NCBI GenBank assembly: GCA_964057225.1
Contig: OZ059900.1
Coordinates: 15,267,638-15,331,637 of the forward strand
Direction: 5' to 3'
Origin: Auanema rhodensis
Lineage: Eukaryota > Nematoda > Chromadorea > Rhabditida > Rhabditidae
Length of the DNA stretch: 64,000 nt
Positions 49,656-62,500 of the stretch are shown piece by piece. The translations under genes were made by a program, and so were the position numbers. The notes beneath the pieces were generated by a model. It did no database searches. It had not been told where the DNA came from and saw only the letters and a list, made by a program, of their open reading frames with translations. Every line of letters begins with the position of its first letter. Within the stretch, counting starts at the first letter, position 1.

Positions 49656-52388
49656 TATTGATTAAATCGATTTTTGTTCATATGAGTCGTCAAATGCAAC
49701 GAATTTCAGCGTGTTACATACTAAAATGAAGCATTTTACATGCTGAACACTAGAAAAATACAAAAACACAGTATTTCCCATGAGAAATATTTTATTATGC
49801 TGGAAAACCAGTTTTTGGAAATTTCGCTGTAAACAAGGTTTTGACTTACGATTTCATGTGTTCAAACTCATGCAATGTCAATGAAACCTAGCTCAAAATT
49901 GTTCCTACAACGTCTAATTCCACTTTCACGACAAAAAAACAGGGGTTAGAAAATTAAGGAAATTAGCATATTCTGAGGGCACGCCCCTTATGGCTAATAT
50001 TGATTAAATCGATTTTTGTTCATATGAGTCGTCAAATGCAACGAATTTCAGCGTGTTACATACTAAAATGAAGCATTTTACATGCTGAACACTATAAAAA
50101 TACAAAAACACAGTATTTCCCATGAGAAATATTTTATTATGCTGGAAAACCAGTTTTTGGAAATTTCGCTGTAAACAAGGTTTTGACTTACGATTTCATG
50201 TGTTCAAACTCATGCAATGTCAATGAAACCTAGCTCAAAATTGTTCCTGCAACGTCTAATTCCACTTTCACGACAAAAAAACAGGGGTTAGAAAATTAAG
50301 GAAATTAGCATATTCTGAGGGCACGCCCCTTATGGCTAATATTGATTAAATCGATTTTTGTTCATATGAGTCGTCAAATGCAACGAATTTCAGCGTGTTA
50401 CATACTAAAATGAAGTATTTCACATGCTGAACACTAGAAAAATACAAAAACACAGTATTTCCCATGAGAAATATTTTATTATGCTGGAAAACCAGTTTTT
50501 GGAAATTTCGCTGTAAACAAGGTTTTGACTTACGATTTCATGTGTTCAAACTCATGCAATGTCAATGAAACCTAGCTCAAAATTGTTCGTACAACGTCTA
50601 GTTCCACTTTCACGACAAAAAAACAGGGGTTAGAAAATTTAGGAAATTAGCATATTCTGAGGGCACGCCCCTTATGGCTAATATTGATTAAATCGATTTT
50701 GGTTCATATGAGTCGTCAAATGCAACGAATTTCAGCGTGTTACATACTAAAATGAAGCATTTTACATGCTGAACACTAGAAAAATACAAAAACACAGTTT
50801 TACCCATGAGAAATATTTTATTATGCTGGAAAACCAGTTTTTGGAAATTTCGCTGTAAACAAGGTTTTGACTTACGATTTCATGTGTTCAAACTCATGCA
50901 ATGTCAATGAAACCTAGCTCAAAATTGTTCGTACAACGTCTAGTTCCACTTTCACGACAAAAAAACAGGGGTTAGAAAATTTAGGAAATTAGCATATTCT
51001 GAGGGCACGCCCCTTATGGCTAATATTGATTAAATCGATTTTTGTTCATATGAGTCGTCAAATGCAACGAATTTCAGCGTGTTACATACTAAAATGAAGT
51101 ATTTCACATGCTGAACACTAGAAAAATACAAAAACACAGTATTTCCCATGAGAAATATTTTATTATGCTGGAAAACCAGTTTTTGGAAATTTCGCTGTAA
51201 ACAAGGTTTTGACTTACGATTTCATGTGTTCAAACTCATGCAATGTCAATGAAACCTTGCTCAAAATTGTTCCTACAACGTCTAGTTCCACTTTCACGAC
51301 AAAAAAACAGGGGTTAGAAAATTAAGGAAATTAGCATATTCTGAGGGCACGCCCCTTATGGCTAATATTGATTAAATCGATTTTTGTTCATATGAGTCGT
51401 CAAATGAAACGAATTTCAGGGTGTTACATACTAAAATGAAGCATTTTACATGCTGAACACTATAAAAATACAAAAACACAGTATTTCCCATGAGAAATAT
51501 TTTATTATGCTGGAAAACCAGTTTTTGGAAAGTTCGCTGTAAACAAGGTTTTGACTTACGATTTCATGTGTTCAAACTCATGCAATGTCAATGAAACCTA
51601 GCTCAAAATTGTTCCTACAACGTCTAATTCCACTTTCACGACAAAAAAACAGGGGTTAGAAAATTAAGGAAATTAGCACATTCTGAGGGCACGCCCCTTA
51701 TGGCTAATATTGATTAAATCGATTTTTGTTCATATGAGTCGTCAAATGCAACGAATTTCAGCGTGTTACATACTAAAATGAAGTATTTCACATGCTGAAC
51801 ACTAGAAAAATACAAAAACACAGTATTTCCCATGAGAAATATTTTATTATGCTGGAAAACCAGTTTTTGGAAATTTCGCTGTAAACAAGGTTTTGACTTA
51901 CGATTTCATGTGTTCAAACTCATGCAATGTCAATGAAACCTAGCTCAAAATTGTTCCTACAACGTCTAGTTCCACTTTCACGACAAAAAACAGGGGTTAG
52001 AAAATTAAGGAAATTAGCATATTCTGAGGGCACGCCTCTATGGCTTATATTGATTAAATCGATTTTTGTTCATATGATTCGTCAAATGCATTGAATTTCA
52101 GCGTGTTACATACTAAAATGAAGTGTTTTACATGCTGAACACTAGAAAAATACAAAAACACAGTATTTCCCATGAGAAATATTTTATTATGCTGGAAAAC
52201 TAGTTTTTGGAAATTTCGCTGTAAACAAGGTTTTGACTTACGATTTCATGTGTTCAAACTCATGCAATGTCAATGAAACCTAGCTCAAAATTGTTCCTAC
52301 AACGTCTAGTTCCACTTTCACGACAAAAAACAGGGGTTAGAAAATTAAGGAAATTAGCATATTCTGAGGGCACGCCCCTTATGGCTAA
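49656..52388 (+). repeat. Second eight-monomer HOR, 2733 bp, copy 2
   Basis: Units start at 49656, 49998, 50340, 50682, 51024, 51366, 51708 and 52048. Order and lengths equal copy 1. TTCCTGCAAC is shared by both second units. Differences noticed: GAAGCATTTTACATG in the second unit, GGAAATTT in the seventh, and AAAACTAG in the eighth, which breaks the CTGG hairpin. Confidence 0.9.
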
Positions 52389-53756
52389 TATTGATTAAAT
52401 CGATTTTTGTTCATATGAGTCGTCAAATGCAACGAATTTCAGCGTGTTACATACTAAAATGAAGCATTTTACATGCTGAACACTATAAAAATACAAAAAC
52501 ACAGTATTTCCCATGAGAAATATTTTATTATGCTGGAAAACCAGTTTTTGGAAATTTCGCTGTAAACAAGGTTTTGACTTACGATTTCATGTGTTCAAAC
52601 TCATGCAATGTCAATGAAACCTAGCTCAAAATTGTTCGTACAACGTCTAGTTCCACTTTCACGACAAAAAACAGGGGTTAGAAAATTAAGGAAATTAGCA
52701 CATTCTGAGGGCACGCCCCTTATGGCTAATATTGATTAAATCGATTTTGGTTCATATGAGTCGTCAAATGCAACGAATTTCAGCGTGTTACATACTAAAA
52801 TGAAGCATTTTACATGCTGAACACTAGAAAAATACAAAAACACAGTATTTCCCATGAGAAATATTTTATTATGCTGGAAAACCAGTTTTTGGAAATTTCG
52901 CTGTAAACAAGGTTTTGACTTACGATTTCATGTGTTCAAACTCATGCAATGTCAATGAAACCTAGCTCAAAATTGTTCCTACAACGTCTAATTCCACTTT
53001 CACGACAAAAAAACAGGGGTTAGAAAATTAAGGAAATTAGCATATTCTGATGGGCACGCCCCTTATGGCTAATATTGATTAAATCGATTTTTGTTCATAT
53101 GAGTCGTCAAATGCAACGAATTTTAGCGTGTTACATACTAAAATGAAGCATTTTACATGCTGAACACTAGAAAAATACAAAAACACAGTATTTCCCATGA
53201 GAAATATTTTATTATGCTGGAAAACCAGTTTTTGGAAATTTCGCTGTAAACAAGGTTTTGACTTACGATTTCATGTGTTCAAACTCATGCAATGTCAATG
53301 AAACCTAGCTCAAAATTGTTCGTACAACGTCTAGTTCCACTTTCACGACAAAAAAACAGGGGTTAGAAAATTAAGGAAATTAGTATATTCTGAGGGCACG
53401 CCCCTTATGGCTAATATTGATTAAATCGATTTTTGTTCATATGAGTCGTCAAATGCAACGAATTTCAGCGTGTTACATACTAAAATGAAGCATTTTACAT
53501 GCTGAACACTAGAAAAATACAAAAACACAGTATTTCCCATGAGAAATATTTTATTATGCTGGAAAACCAGTTTTTGGAAATTTCGCTGTAAACAAGGTTT
53601 TGACTTACGATTTCATGTGTTCAAACTCATGCAATGTCAATGAAACCTAGCTCAAAATTGTTCGTACAACGTCTAGTTCCACTTTCACGACAAAAAAACA
53701 GGGGTTAGAAAATTAAGGAAATTAGCATATTCTGAGGGCACGCCCCTTATGGCTAA
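52389..53756 (+). repeat. Transition of four monomers
   Basis: Units start at 52389 (CTATAA with TTCGTAC, 6 A, GCACATT), 52730 (TTTTGGTTC at the 5' end but GTATTTCCC and CTAATTCC later, 343 bp through an extra T in CTGATGGGC), 53073 (TTTTAGCG, TTCGTAC, TTAGTATATT) and 53415 (TTCGTAC). The first two combine marks of different subtypes. The last two match the order at 24373-25056. Confidence 0.83.
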
Positions 53757-55807
53757 TATTGATTAAATCGATTTTTGTTCATATGAGTCGTCAAATGCAA
53801 CGAATTTTAGCGTGTTACATACTAAAATGAAGCATTTTACATGCTGAACACTAGAAAAATACAAAAACACAGTATTTCCCATGAGAAATATTTTATTATG
53901 CTGGAAAACCAGTTTTTGGAAATTTCGCTGTAAACAAGGTTTTGACTTACGATTTCATGTGTTCAAACTCATGCAATGTCAATGAAACCTTGCTCAAAAT
54001 TGTTCCTACAACGTCTAGTTCCACTTTCACGACAAAAAAACAGGGGTTAGAAAATTAAGGAAATTAGCATATTCTGAGGGCACGCCCCTTATGGCTAATA
54101 TTGATTAAATCGATTTTTGTTCATATGATTCGTCAAATGCATTGAATTTCAGCGTGTTACATACTAAAATGAAGTGTTTTACATGCTGAACACTAGAAAA
54201 ATACAAAAACACAGTTTTTCCCATGAGAAATATTTTATTATGCTGGAAAACCAGTTTTTGGAAATTTCGCTGTAAACAAGGTTTTGACTTACGATTTCAT
54301 GTGTTCAAACTCATGCAATGTCAATGAAACCTAGCTCAAAATTGTTCCTACAACGTCTAGTTCCACTTTCACGACAAAAAAACAGGGGTTAGAAAATTTA
54401 GGAAATTAGCATATTCTGAGGGCACGCCCCTTATGGCTAATATTGATTAAATCGATTTTTGTTCATATGAGTCGTCAAATGCAACGAATTTCAGCGTGTT
54501 ACATACTAAAATGAAGTATTTCACATGCTGAACACTAGAAAAATACAAAAACACAGTATTTCCCATGAGAAATATTTTATTATGCTGGAAAACCAGTTTT
54601 TGGAAATTTCGCTGTAAACAAGGTTTTGACTTACGATTTCATGTGTTCAAACTCATGCAATGTCAATGAAACCTTGCTCAAAATTGTTCCTACAACGTCT
54701 AGTTCCACTTTCACGACAAAAAAACAGGGGTTAGAAAATTAAGGAAATTAGCATATTCTGAGGGCACGCCCCTTATGGCTAATATTGATTAAATCGATTT
54801 TTGTTCATATGAGTCGTCAAATGAAACGAATTTCAGGGTGTTACATACTAAAATGAAGCATTTTACATGCTGAACACTATAAAAATACAAAAACACAGTA
54901 TTTCCCATGAGAAATATTTTATTATGCTGGAAAACCAGTTTTTGGAAAGTTCGCTGTAAACAAGGTTTTGACTTACGATTTCATGTGTTCAAACTCATGC
55001 AATGTCAATGAAACCTAGCTCAAAATTGTTCCTACAACGTCTAATTCCACTTTCACGACAAAAAACAGGGGTTAGAAAATTAAGGAAATTAGCATATTCT
55101 GAGGGCACGCCCCTTATGGCTAATATTGATTAAATCGATTTTTGTTCATATGAGTCGTCAAATGCAACGAATTTCAGCGTGTTACATACTAAAATGAAGC
55201 ATTTTACATGCTGAACACTAGAAAAATACAAAAACACAGTATTTCCCATGAGAAATATTTTATTATGCTGGAAAACCAGTTTTTGGAAATTTCGCTGTAA
55301 ACAAGGTTTTGACTTACGATTTCATGTGTTCAAACTCATGCAATGTCAATGAAACCTAGCTCAAAATTGTTCCTACAACGTCTAATTCCACTTTCACGAC
55401 AAAAAAACAGGGGTTAGAAAATTAAGGAAATTAGCATATTCTGAGGGCACGCCCCTTATGGCTAATATTGATTAAATCGATTTTTGTTCATATGAGTCGT
55501 CAAATGCAACGAATTTCAGCGTGTTACATACTAAAATGAAGCATTTTACATGCTGAACACTAGAAAAATACAAAAACACAGTATTTCCCATGAGAAATAT
55601 TTTATTATGCTGGAAAACCAGTTTTTGGAAATTTCGCTGTAAACAAGGTTTTGACTTACGATTTCATGTGTTCAAACTCATGCAATGTCAATGAAACCTA
55701 GCTCAAAATTGTTCGTACAACGTCTAGTTCCACTTTCACGACAAAAAAACAGGGGTTAGAAAATTAAGGAAATTAGCATATTCTGAGGGCACGCCCCTTA
55801 TGGCTAA
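53757..55807 (+). repeat. Six-monomer HOR, 2051 bp, copy 1
   Basis: Units start at 53757 (TTTTAGCG, CCTTGCTC), 54099 (GATTCGTC, ATGCATTG, GAAGTGT at the 5' end, then GTTTTTCCC and AATTTAGG), 54441 (TTTCACATG, CCTTGCTC), 54783 (K, 6 A, CTAATT), 55124 (b) and 55466 (TTCGTAC). The second unit is a chimera: its counterpart in copy 2 has CAACAAATT in place of the ATGCATTG segment. Confidence 0.87.
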
Positions 55808-58200
55808 TATTGATTAAATCGATTTTTGTTCATATGAGTCGTCAAATGCAACGAATTTTAGCGTGTTACATACTAAAATGAAGCATTTTACATGCTGAAC
55901 ACTAGAAAAATACAAAAACACAGTATTTCCCATGAGAAATATTTTATTATGCTGGAAAACCAGTTTTTGGAAATTTCGCTGTAAACAAGGTTTTGACTTA
56001 CGATTTCATGTGTTCAAACTCATGCAATGTCAATGAAACCTTGCTCAAAATTGTTCCTACAACGTCTAGTTCCACTTTCACGACAAAAAAACAGGGGTTA
56101 GAAAATTAAGGAAATTAGCATATTCTGAGGGCACGCCCCTTATGGCTAATATTGATTAAATCGATTTTTGTTCATATGAGTCGTCAAATGCAACAAATTT
56201 CAGCGTGTTACATACTAAAATGAAGCATTTTACATGCTGAACACTAGAAAAATACAAAAACACAGTTTTTCCCATGAGAAATATTTTATTATGCTGGAAA
56301 ACCAGTTTTTGGAAATTTCGCTGTAAACAAGGTTTTGACTTACGATTTCATGTGTTCAAACTCATGCAATGTCAATGAAACCTAGCTCAAAATTGTTCCT
56401 ACAACGTCTAGTTCCACTTTCACGACAAAAAAACAGGGGTTAGAAAATTTAGGAAATTAGCATATTCTGAGGGCACGCCCCTTATGGCTAATATTGATTA
56501 AATCGATTTTTGTTCATATGAGTCGTCAAATGCAACGAATTTCAGCGTGTTACATACTAAAATGAAGTATTTCACATGCTGAACACTAGAAAAATACAAA
56601 AACACAGTATTTCCCATGAGAAATATTTTATTATGCTGGAAAACCAGTTTTTGGAAATTTCGCTGTAAACAAGGTTTTGACTTACGATTTCATGTGTTCA
56701 AACTCATGCAATGTCAATGAAACCTTGCTCAAAATTGTTCCTACAACGTCTAGTTCCACTTTCACGACAAAAAAACAGGGGTTAGAAAATTAAGGAAATT
56801 AGCATATTCTGAGGGCACGCCCCTTATGGCTAATATTGATTAAATCGATTTTTGTTCATATGAGTCGTCAAATGAAACGAATTTCAGGGTGTTACATACT
56901 AAAATGAAGCATTTTACATGCTGAACACTATAAAAATACAAAAACACAGTATTTCCCATGAGAAATATTTTATTATGCTGGAAAACCAGTTTTTGGAAAG
57001 TTCGCTGTAAACAAGGTTTTGACTTACGATTTCATGTGTTCAAACTCATGCAATGTCAATGAAACCTAGCTCAAAATTGTTCCTACAACGTCTAATTCCA
57101 CTTTCACGACAAAAAACAGGGGTTAGAAAATTAAGGAAATTAGCATATTCTGAGGGCACGCCCCTTATGGCTAATATTGATTAAATCGATTTTTGTTCAT
57201 ATGAGTCGTCAAATGCAACGAATTTCAGCGTGTTACATACTAAAATGAAGCATTTTACATGCTGAACACTAGAAAAATACAAAAACACAGTATTTCCCAT
57301 GAGAAATATTTTATTATGCTGGAAAACCAGTTTTTGGAAATTTCGCTGTAAACAAGGTTTTGACTTACGATTTCATGTGTTCAAACTCATGCAATGTCAA
57401 TGAAACCTAGCTCAAAATTGTTCCTACAACGTCTAATTCCACTTTCACGACAAAAAAACAGGGGTTAGAAAATTAAGGAAATTAGCATATTCTGAGGGCA
57501 CGCCCCTTATGGCTAATATTGATTAAATCGATTTTTGTTCATATGAGTCGTCAAATGCAACGAATTTCAGCGTGTTACATACTAAAATGAAGTATTTTAC
57601 ATGCTGAACACTAGAAAAATACAAAAACACAGTATTTCCCATGAGAAATATTTTATTATGCTGGAAAACCAGTTTTTGGAAATTTCGCTGTAAACAAGGT
57701 TTTGACTTACGATTTCATGTGTTCAAACTCATGCAATGTCAATGAAACCTAGCTCAAAATTGTTCCTACAACGTCTAATTCCACTTTCACGACAAAAAAA
57801 CAGGGGTTAGAAAATTAAGGAAATTAGCATATTCTGAGGGCACGCCCCTTATGGCTAATATTGATTAAATCGATTTTTGTTCATATGAGTCGTCAAATGC
57901 AACGAATTTCAGCGTGTTACATACTAAAATGAAGCATTTTACATGCTGAACACTATAAAAATACAAAAACACAGTATTTCCCATGAGAAATATTTTATTA
58001 TGCTGGAAAACCAGTTTTTGGAAATTTCGCTGTAAACAAGGTTTTGACTTACGATTTCATGTGTTCAAACTCATGCAATGTCAATGAAACCTAGCTCAAA
58101 ATTGTTCGTACAACGTCTAGTTCCACTTTCACGACAAAAAAACAGGGGTTAGAAAATTAAGGAAATTAGCATATTCTGAGGGCACGCCCCTTATGGCTAA
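55808..58200 (+). repeat. Six-monomer HOR, copy 2, with one extra monomer
   Basis: Units start at 55808, 56150, 56492, 56834 (341 bp), 57175, 57517 and 57859. The first five follow copy 1. Then a GAAGTAT unit with CTAATT is inserted before the TTCGTAC unit, and that unit carries CTATAA. The step from 53757 to 55808 is 2051 bp. Confidence 0.85.
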
Positions 58201-58366
58201 TATTGATTAAATCGATTTTTGTTCATATGAGTCGTCAAATGCAACGAATTTTAGCGTGTTACATACTAAAATGAAGCATTTTACATGCTGAACACTAGAA
58301 AAATACAAAAACACAGTATTTCCCATGAGAAATATTTTATTATGCTGGAAAACCAGTTTTTGGAAA

Positions 58367-58383
58367 TTTCGCTGTAAACGAGG
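58367..58383 (+). other. CENP-B-box-like element, 8 of 9 core bases
   Basis: TTTCGCTGTAAACGAGG matches nTTCGnnnnAnnCGGGn at every essential position except one (GAG for GGG). It is one base closer to the consensus than the usual monomer, through an A-to-G change. Binding is untested. Confidence 0.45.
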
Positions 58384-59050
58384 TTTTGACTTACGATTTC
58401 ATGTGTTCAAACTCATGCAATGTCAATGAAACCTTGCTCAAAATTGTTCCTACAACGTCTAGTTCCACTTTCACGACAAAAAAACAGGGGTTAGAAAATT
58501 AAGGAAATTAGCATATTCTGAGGGCACGCCCCTTATGGCTAATATTGATTAAATCGATTTTTGTTCATATGAGTCGTCAAATGCAACAAATTTCAGCGTG
58601 TTACATACTAAAATGAAGCATTTTACATGCTGAACACTAGAAAAATACAAAAACACAGTATTTCCCATGAGAAATATTTTATTATGCTGGAAAACCAGTT
58701 TTTGGAAATTTCGCTGTAAACAAGGTTTTGACTTACGATTTCATGTGTTCAAACTCATGCAATGTCAATGAAACCTAGCTCAAAATTGTTCGTACAACGT
58801 CTAGTTCCACTTTCACGACAAAAAAACAGGGGTTAGAAAATTAAGGAAATTAGCATATTCTGAGGGCACGCCCCTTATGGCTAATATTGATTAAATCGAT
58901 TTTTGTTCATATGAGTCGTCAAATGCAACGAATTTTAGCGTGTTACATACTAAAATGAAGCATTTTACATGCTGAACACTAGAAAAATACAAAAACACAG
59001 TATTTCCCATGAGAAATATTTTATTATGCTGGAAAACCAGTTTTTGGAAA

Positions 59051-59067
59051 TTTCGCTGTAAACGAGG
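59051..59067 (+). other. CENP-B-box-like element, 8 of 9 core bases (second copy)
   Basis: Same sequence as at 58367-58383, carried by the duplicated TTTTAGCG monomer that begins at 58885. Confidence 0.45.
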
Positions 59068-59425
59068 TTTTGACTTACGATTTCATGTGTTCAAACTCAT
59101 GCAATGTCAATGAAACCTTGCTCAAAATTGTTCCTACAACGTCTAGTTCCACTTTCACGACAAAAAAACAGGGGTTAGAAAATTAAGGAAATTAGCATAT
59201 TCTGAGGGCACGCCCCTTATGGCTAATATTGATTAAATCGATTTTTGTTCATATGAGTCGTCAAATGCAACAAATTTCAGCGTGTTACATACTAAAATGA
59301 AGCATTTTACATGCTGAACACTAGAAAAATACAAAAACACAGTTTTTCCCATGAGAAATATTTTATTATGCTGGAAAACCAGTTTTTGGAAATTTCGCTG
59401 TAAACAAGGTTTTGACTTACGATTT

Positions 59426-59443
59426 CATGAGTTCAAACTCATG
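59426..59443. other. Perfect 7-bp stem variant (second copy)
   Basis: Same T-to-A change, at 59430, in the CAACAAATT unit starting at 59227. Confidence 0.75.
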
Positions 59444-59567
59444 CAATGTCAATCAAACCTAGCTCAAAATTGTTCGTACAACGTCTAGTTCCACTTTCAC
59501 GACAAAAAACAGGGGTTAGAAAATTAAGGAAATTAGCACATTCTGAGGGCACGCCCCTTATGGCTAA

Positions 59568-62500
59568 TATTGATTAAATCGATTTTTGTTCATATGAGTC
59601 GTCAAATGCAACGAATTTCAGCGTGTTACATACTAAAATGAAGCATTTTACATGCTGAACACTAGAAAAATACAAAAACACAGTTTTTCCCATGAGAAAT
59701 ATTTTATTATGCTGGAAAACCAGTTTTTGGAAATTTCGCTGTAAACAAGGTTTTGACTTACGATTTCATGTGTTCAAACTCATGCAATGTCAATGAAACC
59801 TAGCTCAAAACTGTTCGTACAACGTCTAGTTCCACTTTCACGACAAAAAAACAGGGGTTAGAAAATTAAGGAAATTAGCATATTCTGAGGGCACGCCCCT
59901 TATGGCTAATATTGATTAAATCGATTTTTGTTCATATGAGTCGTCAAATGCAACGAATTTCAGCGTGTTACATACTAAAATGAAGTATTTTACATGCTGA
60001 ACACTAGAGAAATACAAAAACACAGTATTTCCCATAAGAAGTATTTTATTATGCTGGAAAACCAGTTTTTGGAAATTTCGCTGTAAACAAGATTTTGACT
60101 TACGATTTCATGTGTTCAAACTCATGCAATGTCAATGAAACCTAGCTCAAAATTGTTCGTACAACGTCTAGTTCCACTTTCACGACAAAAAAACAGGGGT
60201 TAGAAAATTAAGGAAATTAGCATATTCTGAGGGCACGCCCCTTATGGCTAATATTGATTAAATCGATTTTTGTTCATATGAGTAGTCAAATGCAACGAAT
60301 TTCAGCGTGTTACATACTTAAATGAAGCATTTTACATGCTGAACACTAGAAAAATACAAAAACACAGTATTTCCCATGAGAAATATTTTATTATGCTGGA
60401 AACCAGTTTTTGGAATTTTCGCTGTAAACAAGGTTTGACTTACGATTTCATGTGTTCAAACTCATGCAATGTCAATAAAACCTAGCTCAAAATTGTTCGT
60501 ACAACGTCTAGTTCCACTTTCACGACAAAAAAACAGGGGTTAGAAAATTTAGGAAATTAGCATATTCTGAGGGCACGCCCCTTATGGCTAATATTGATTA
60601 AATCGATTTTTGTTCATATAAGTCGTCAAATGCAACGAATTTCAGCGTGTTACAAACTAAAATGAAGTATTTTACATGCTGAACACTAGAAAAATACAAA
60701 AACACAGTATTTCCCATGAGAAATATTTTATTATGCTGGAAAACCAGTTTTTGGAAATTTCGCTGTAAACAAGGTTATGACTTACGATTTCATGTGTTCA
60801 AACTCATGCAATGTCAATGAAACCTAGCTCAAAATTGTTCGTACAACGTCTAGTTCCACTTTCACGACAAAAAAACAGGGGTTAGAAAATTTAGGAAATT
60901 AGCATATTCTGAGGGCACGCCCCTTATGGCTAATATTGATTAAATCGATTTTTGTTCATATGAGTCGTCAAATGCAACGAATTTCAGCGTGTTACATACT
61001 AAAATGAAGTATTTTACATGCTGAACACTAGAAAAGTACAAAAACACAGTATTTCCCATGAGAAATATTTTATTATGCTGGAAAACCAGTTTTTGGAAAT
61101 TTCGCTGTAAACAAGGTTTTGACTTACGATTTCATGAGTTCAAACTCATGCAATGTCAATGAAACCTAGCTCAAAATTGTTCGTACAACGTCTAGTTCCA
61201 CTTTCACGACAAAAAACAGGGGTTAGAAAATTAAGGAAATTAGCATATTCTGAGGGCACGCCCCTTATGGCTAATATTGATTAAATCGATTTTTGTTCAT
61301 ATGAGTCGTCAAATGCAACGAATTTCAGCGTGTTACATACTAAAATGAAGCATTTTACATGCTGAACACTAGAAAAATACAAAAACACAGTTTTTCCCAT
61401 GAGAAATATTTTATTATGCTGGAAAACCAGTTTTTGGAAATTTCGCTGTAAACAAGGTTTTGACTTACGATTTCATGTGTTCAAACTCATGCAATGTCAA
61501 TGAAACCTAGCTCAAAACTGTTCGTACAACGTCTAGTTCCACTTTCACGACAAAAAAACAGGGGTTAGAAAATTAAGGAAATTAGCATATTCTGAGGGCA
61601 CGCCCCTTATGGCTAATATTGATTAAATCGATTTTTGTTCATATGAGTCGTCAAATGCAACGAATTTCAGCGTGTTACATACTAAAATGAAATATTTTAC
61701 ATGCTGAACACTAGAGAAATACAAAAACACAGTATTTCCCATAAGAAATATTTTATTATGCTGGAAAACCAGTTTTTGGAAATTTCGCTGTAAACAAGAT
61801 TTTGACTTACGATTTCATGTGTTCAAACTCATGCAATGTCAATGAAACCTAGCTCAAAATTGTTCGTACAACGTCTAGTTCCACTTTCACGACAAAAAAA
61901 CAGGGGTTAGAAAATTAAGGAAATTAGCATATTCTGAGGGCACGCCCCTTATGGCTAATATTGATTAAATCGATTTTTGTTCATATGAGTAGTCAAATGC
62001 AACGAATTTCAGCGTGTTACAAACTAAAATGAAGTATTTTACATGCTGAACACTAGAAAAATACAAAAACACAGTATTTCCCATGAGAAATATTTTATTA
62101 TGCTGGAAAACCAGTTTTTGGAAATTTCGCTGTAAACAAGGTTATGACTTACGATTTCATGTGTTCAAACTCATGCAATGTCAATGAAACCTAGCTCAAA
62201 ATTGTTCGTACAACGTCTAGTTCCACTTTCACGACAAAAAAACAGGGGTTAGAAAATTTAGGAAATTAGCATATTCTGAGGGCACGCCCCTTATGGCTAA
62301 TATTGATTAAATCGATTTTTGTTCATATGAGTCGTCAAATGCAACGAATTTCAGCGTGTTACATACTAAAATGAAGTATTTTACATGCTGAACACTAGAA
62401 AAGTACAAAAACACAGTATTTCCCATGAGAAATATTTTATTATGCTGGAAAACCAGTTTTTGGAAATTTCGCTGTAAACAAGGTTTTGACTTACGATTTC

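Larger units (their letters stand above)
58201..59567 (+). repeat. Two dimers of TTTTAGCG and CAACAAATT units
   Basis: Pairs 58201-58884 and 58885-59567. The first unit of each has TTTTAGCG, CCTTGCTC and a private AAACGAGG, which improves the CENP-B-box match. The second has CAACAAATT with ACATGCTG. The second dimer ends in a 341-bp unit with CATGAGTTC, CAATCAAAC and GCACATT. Sharing of AAACGAGG by units exactly 684 bp apart shows a local dimer duplication. Confidence 0.88.
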
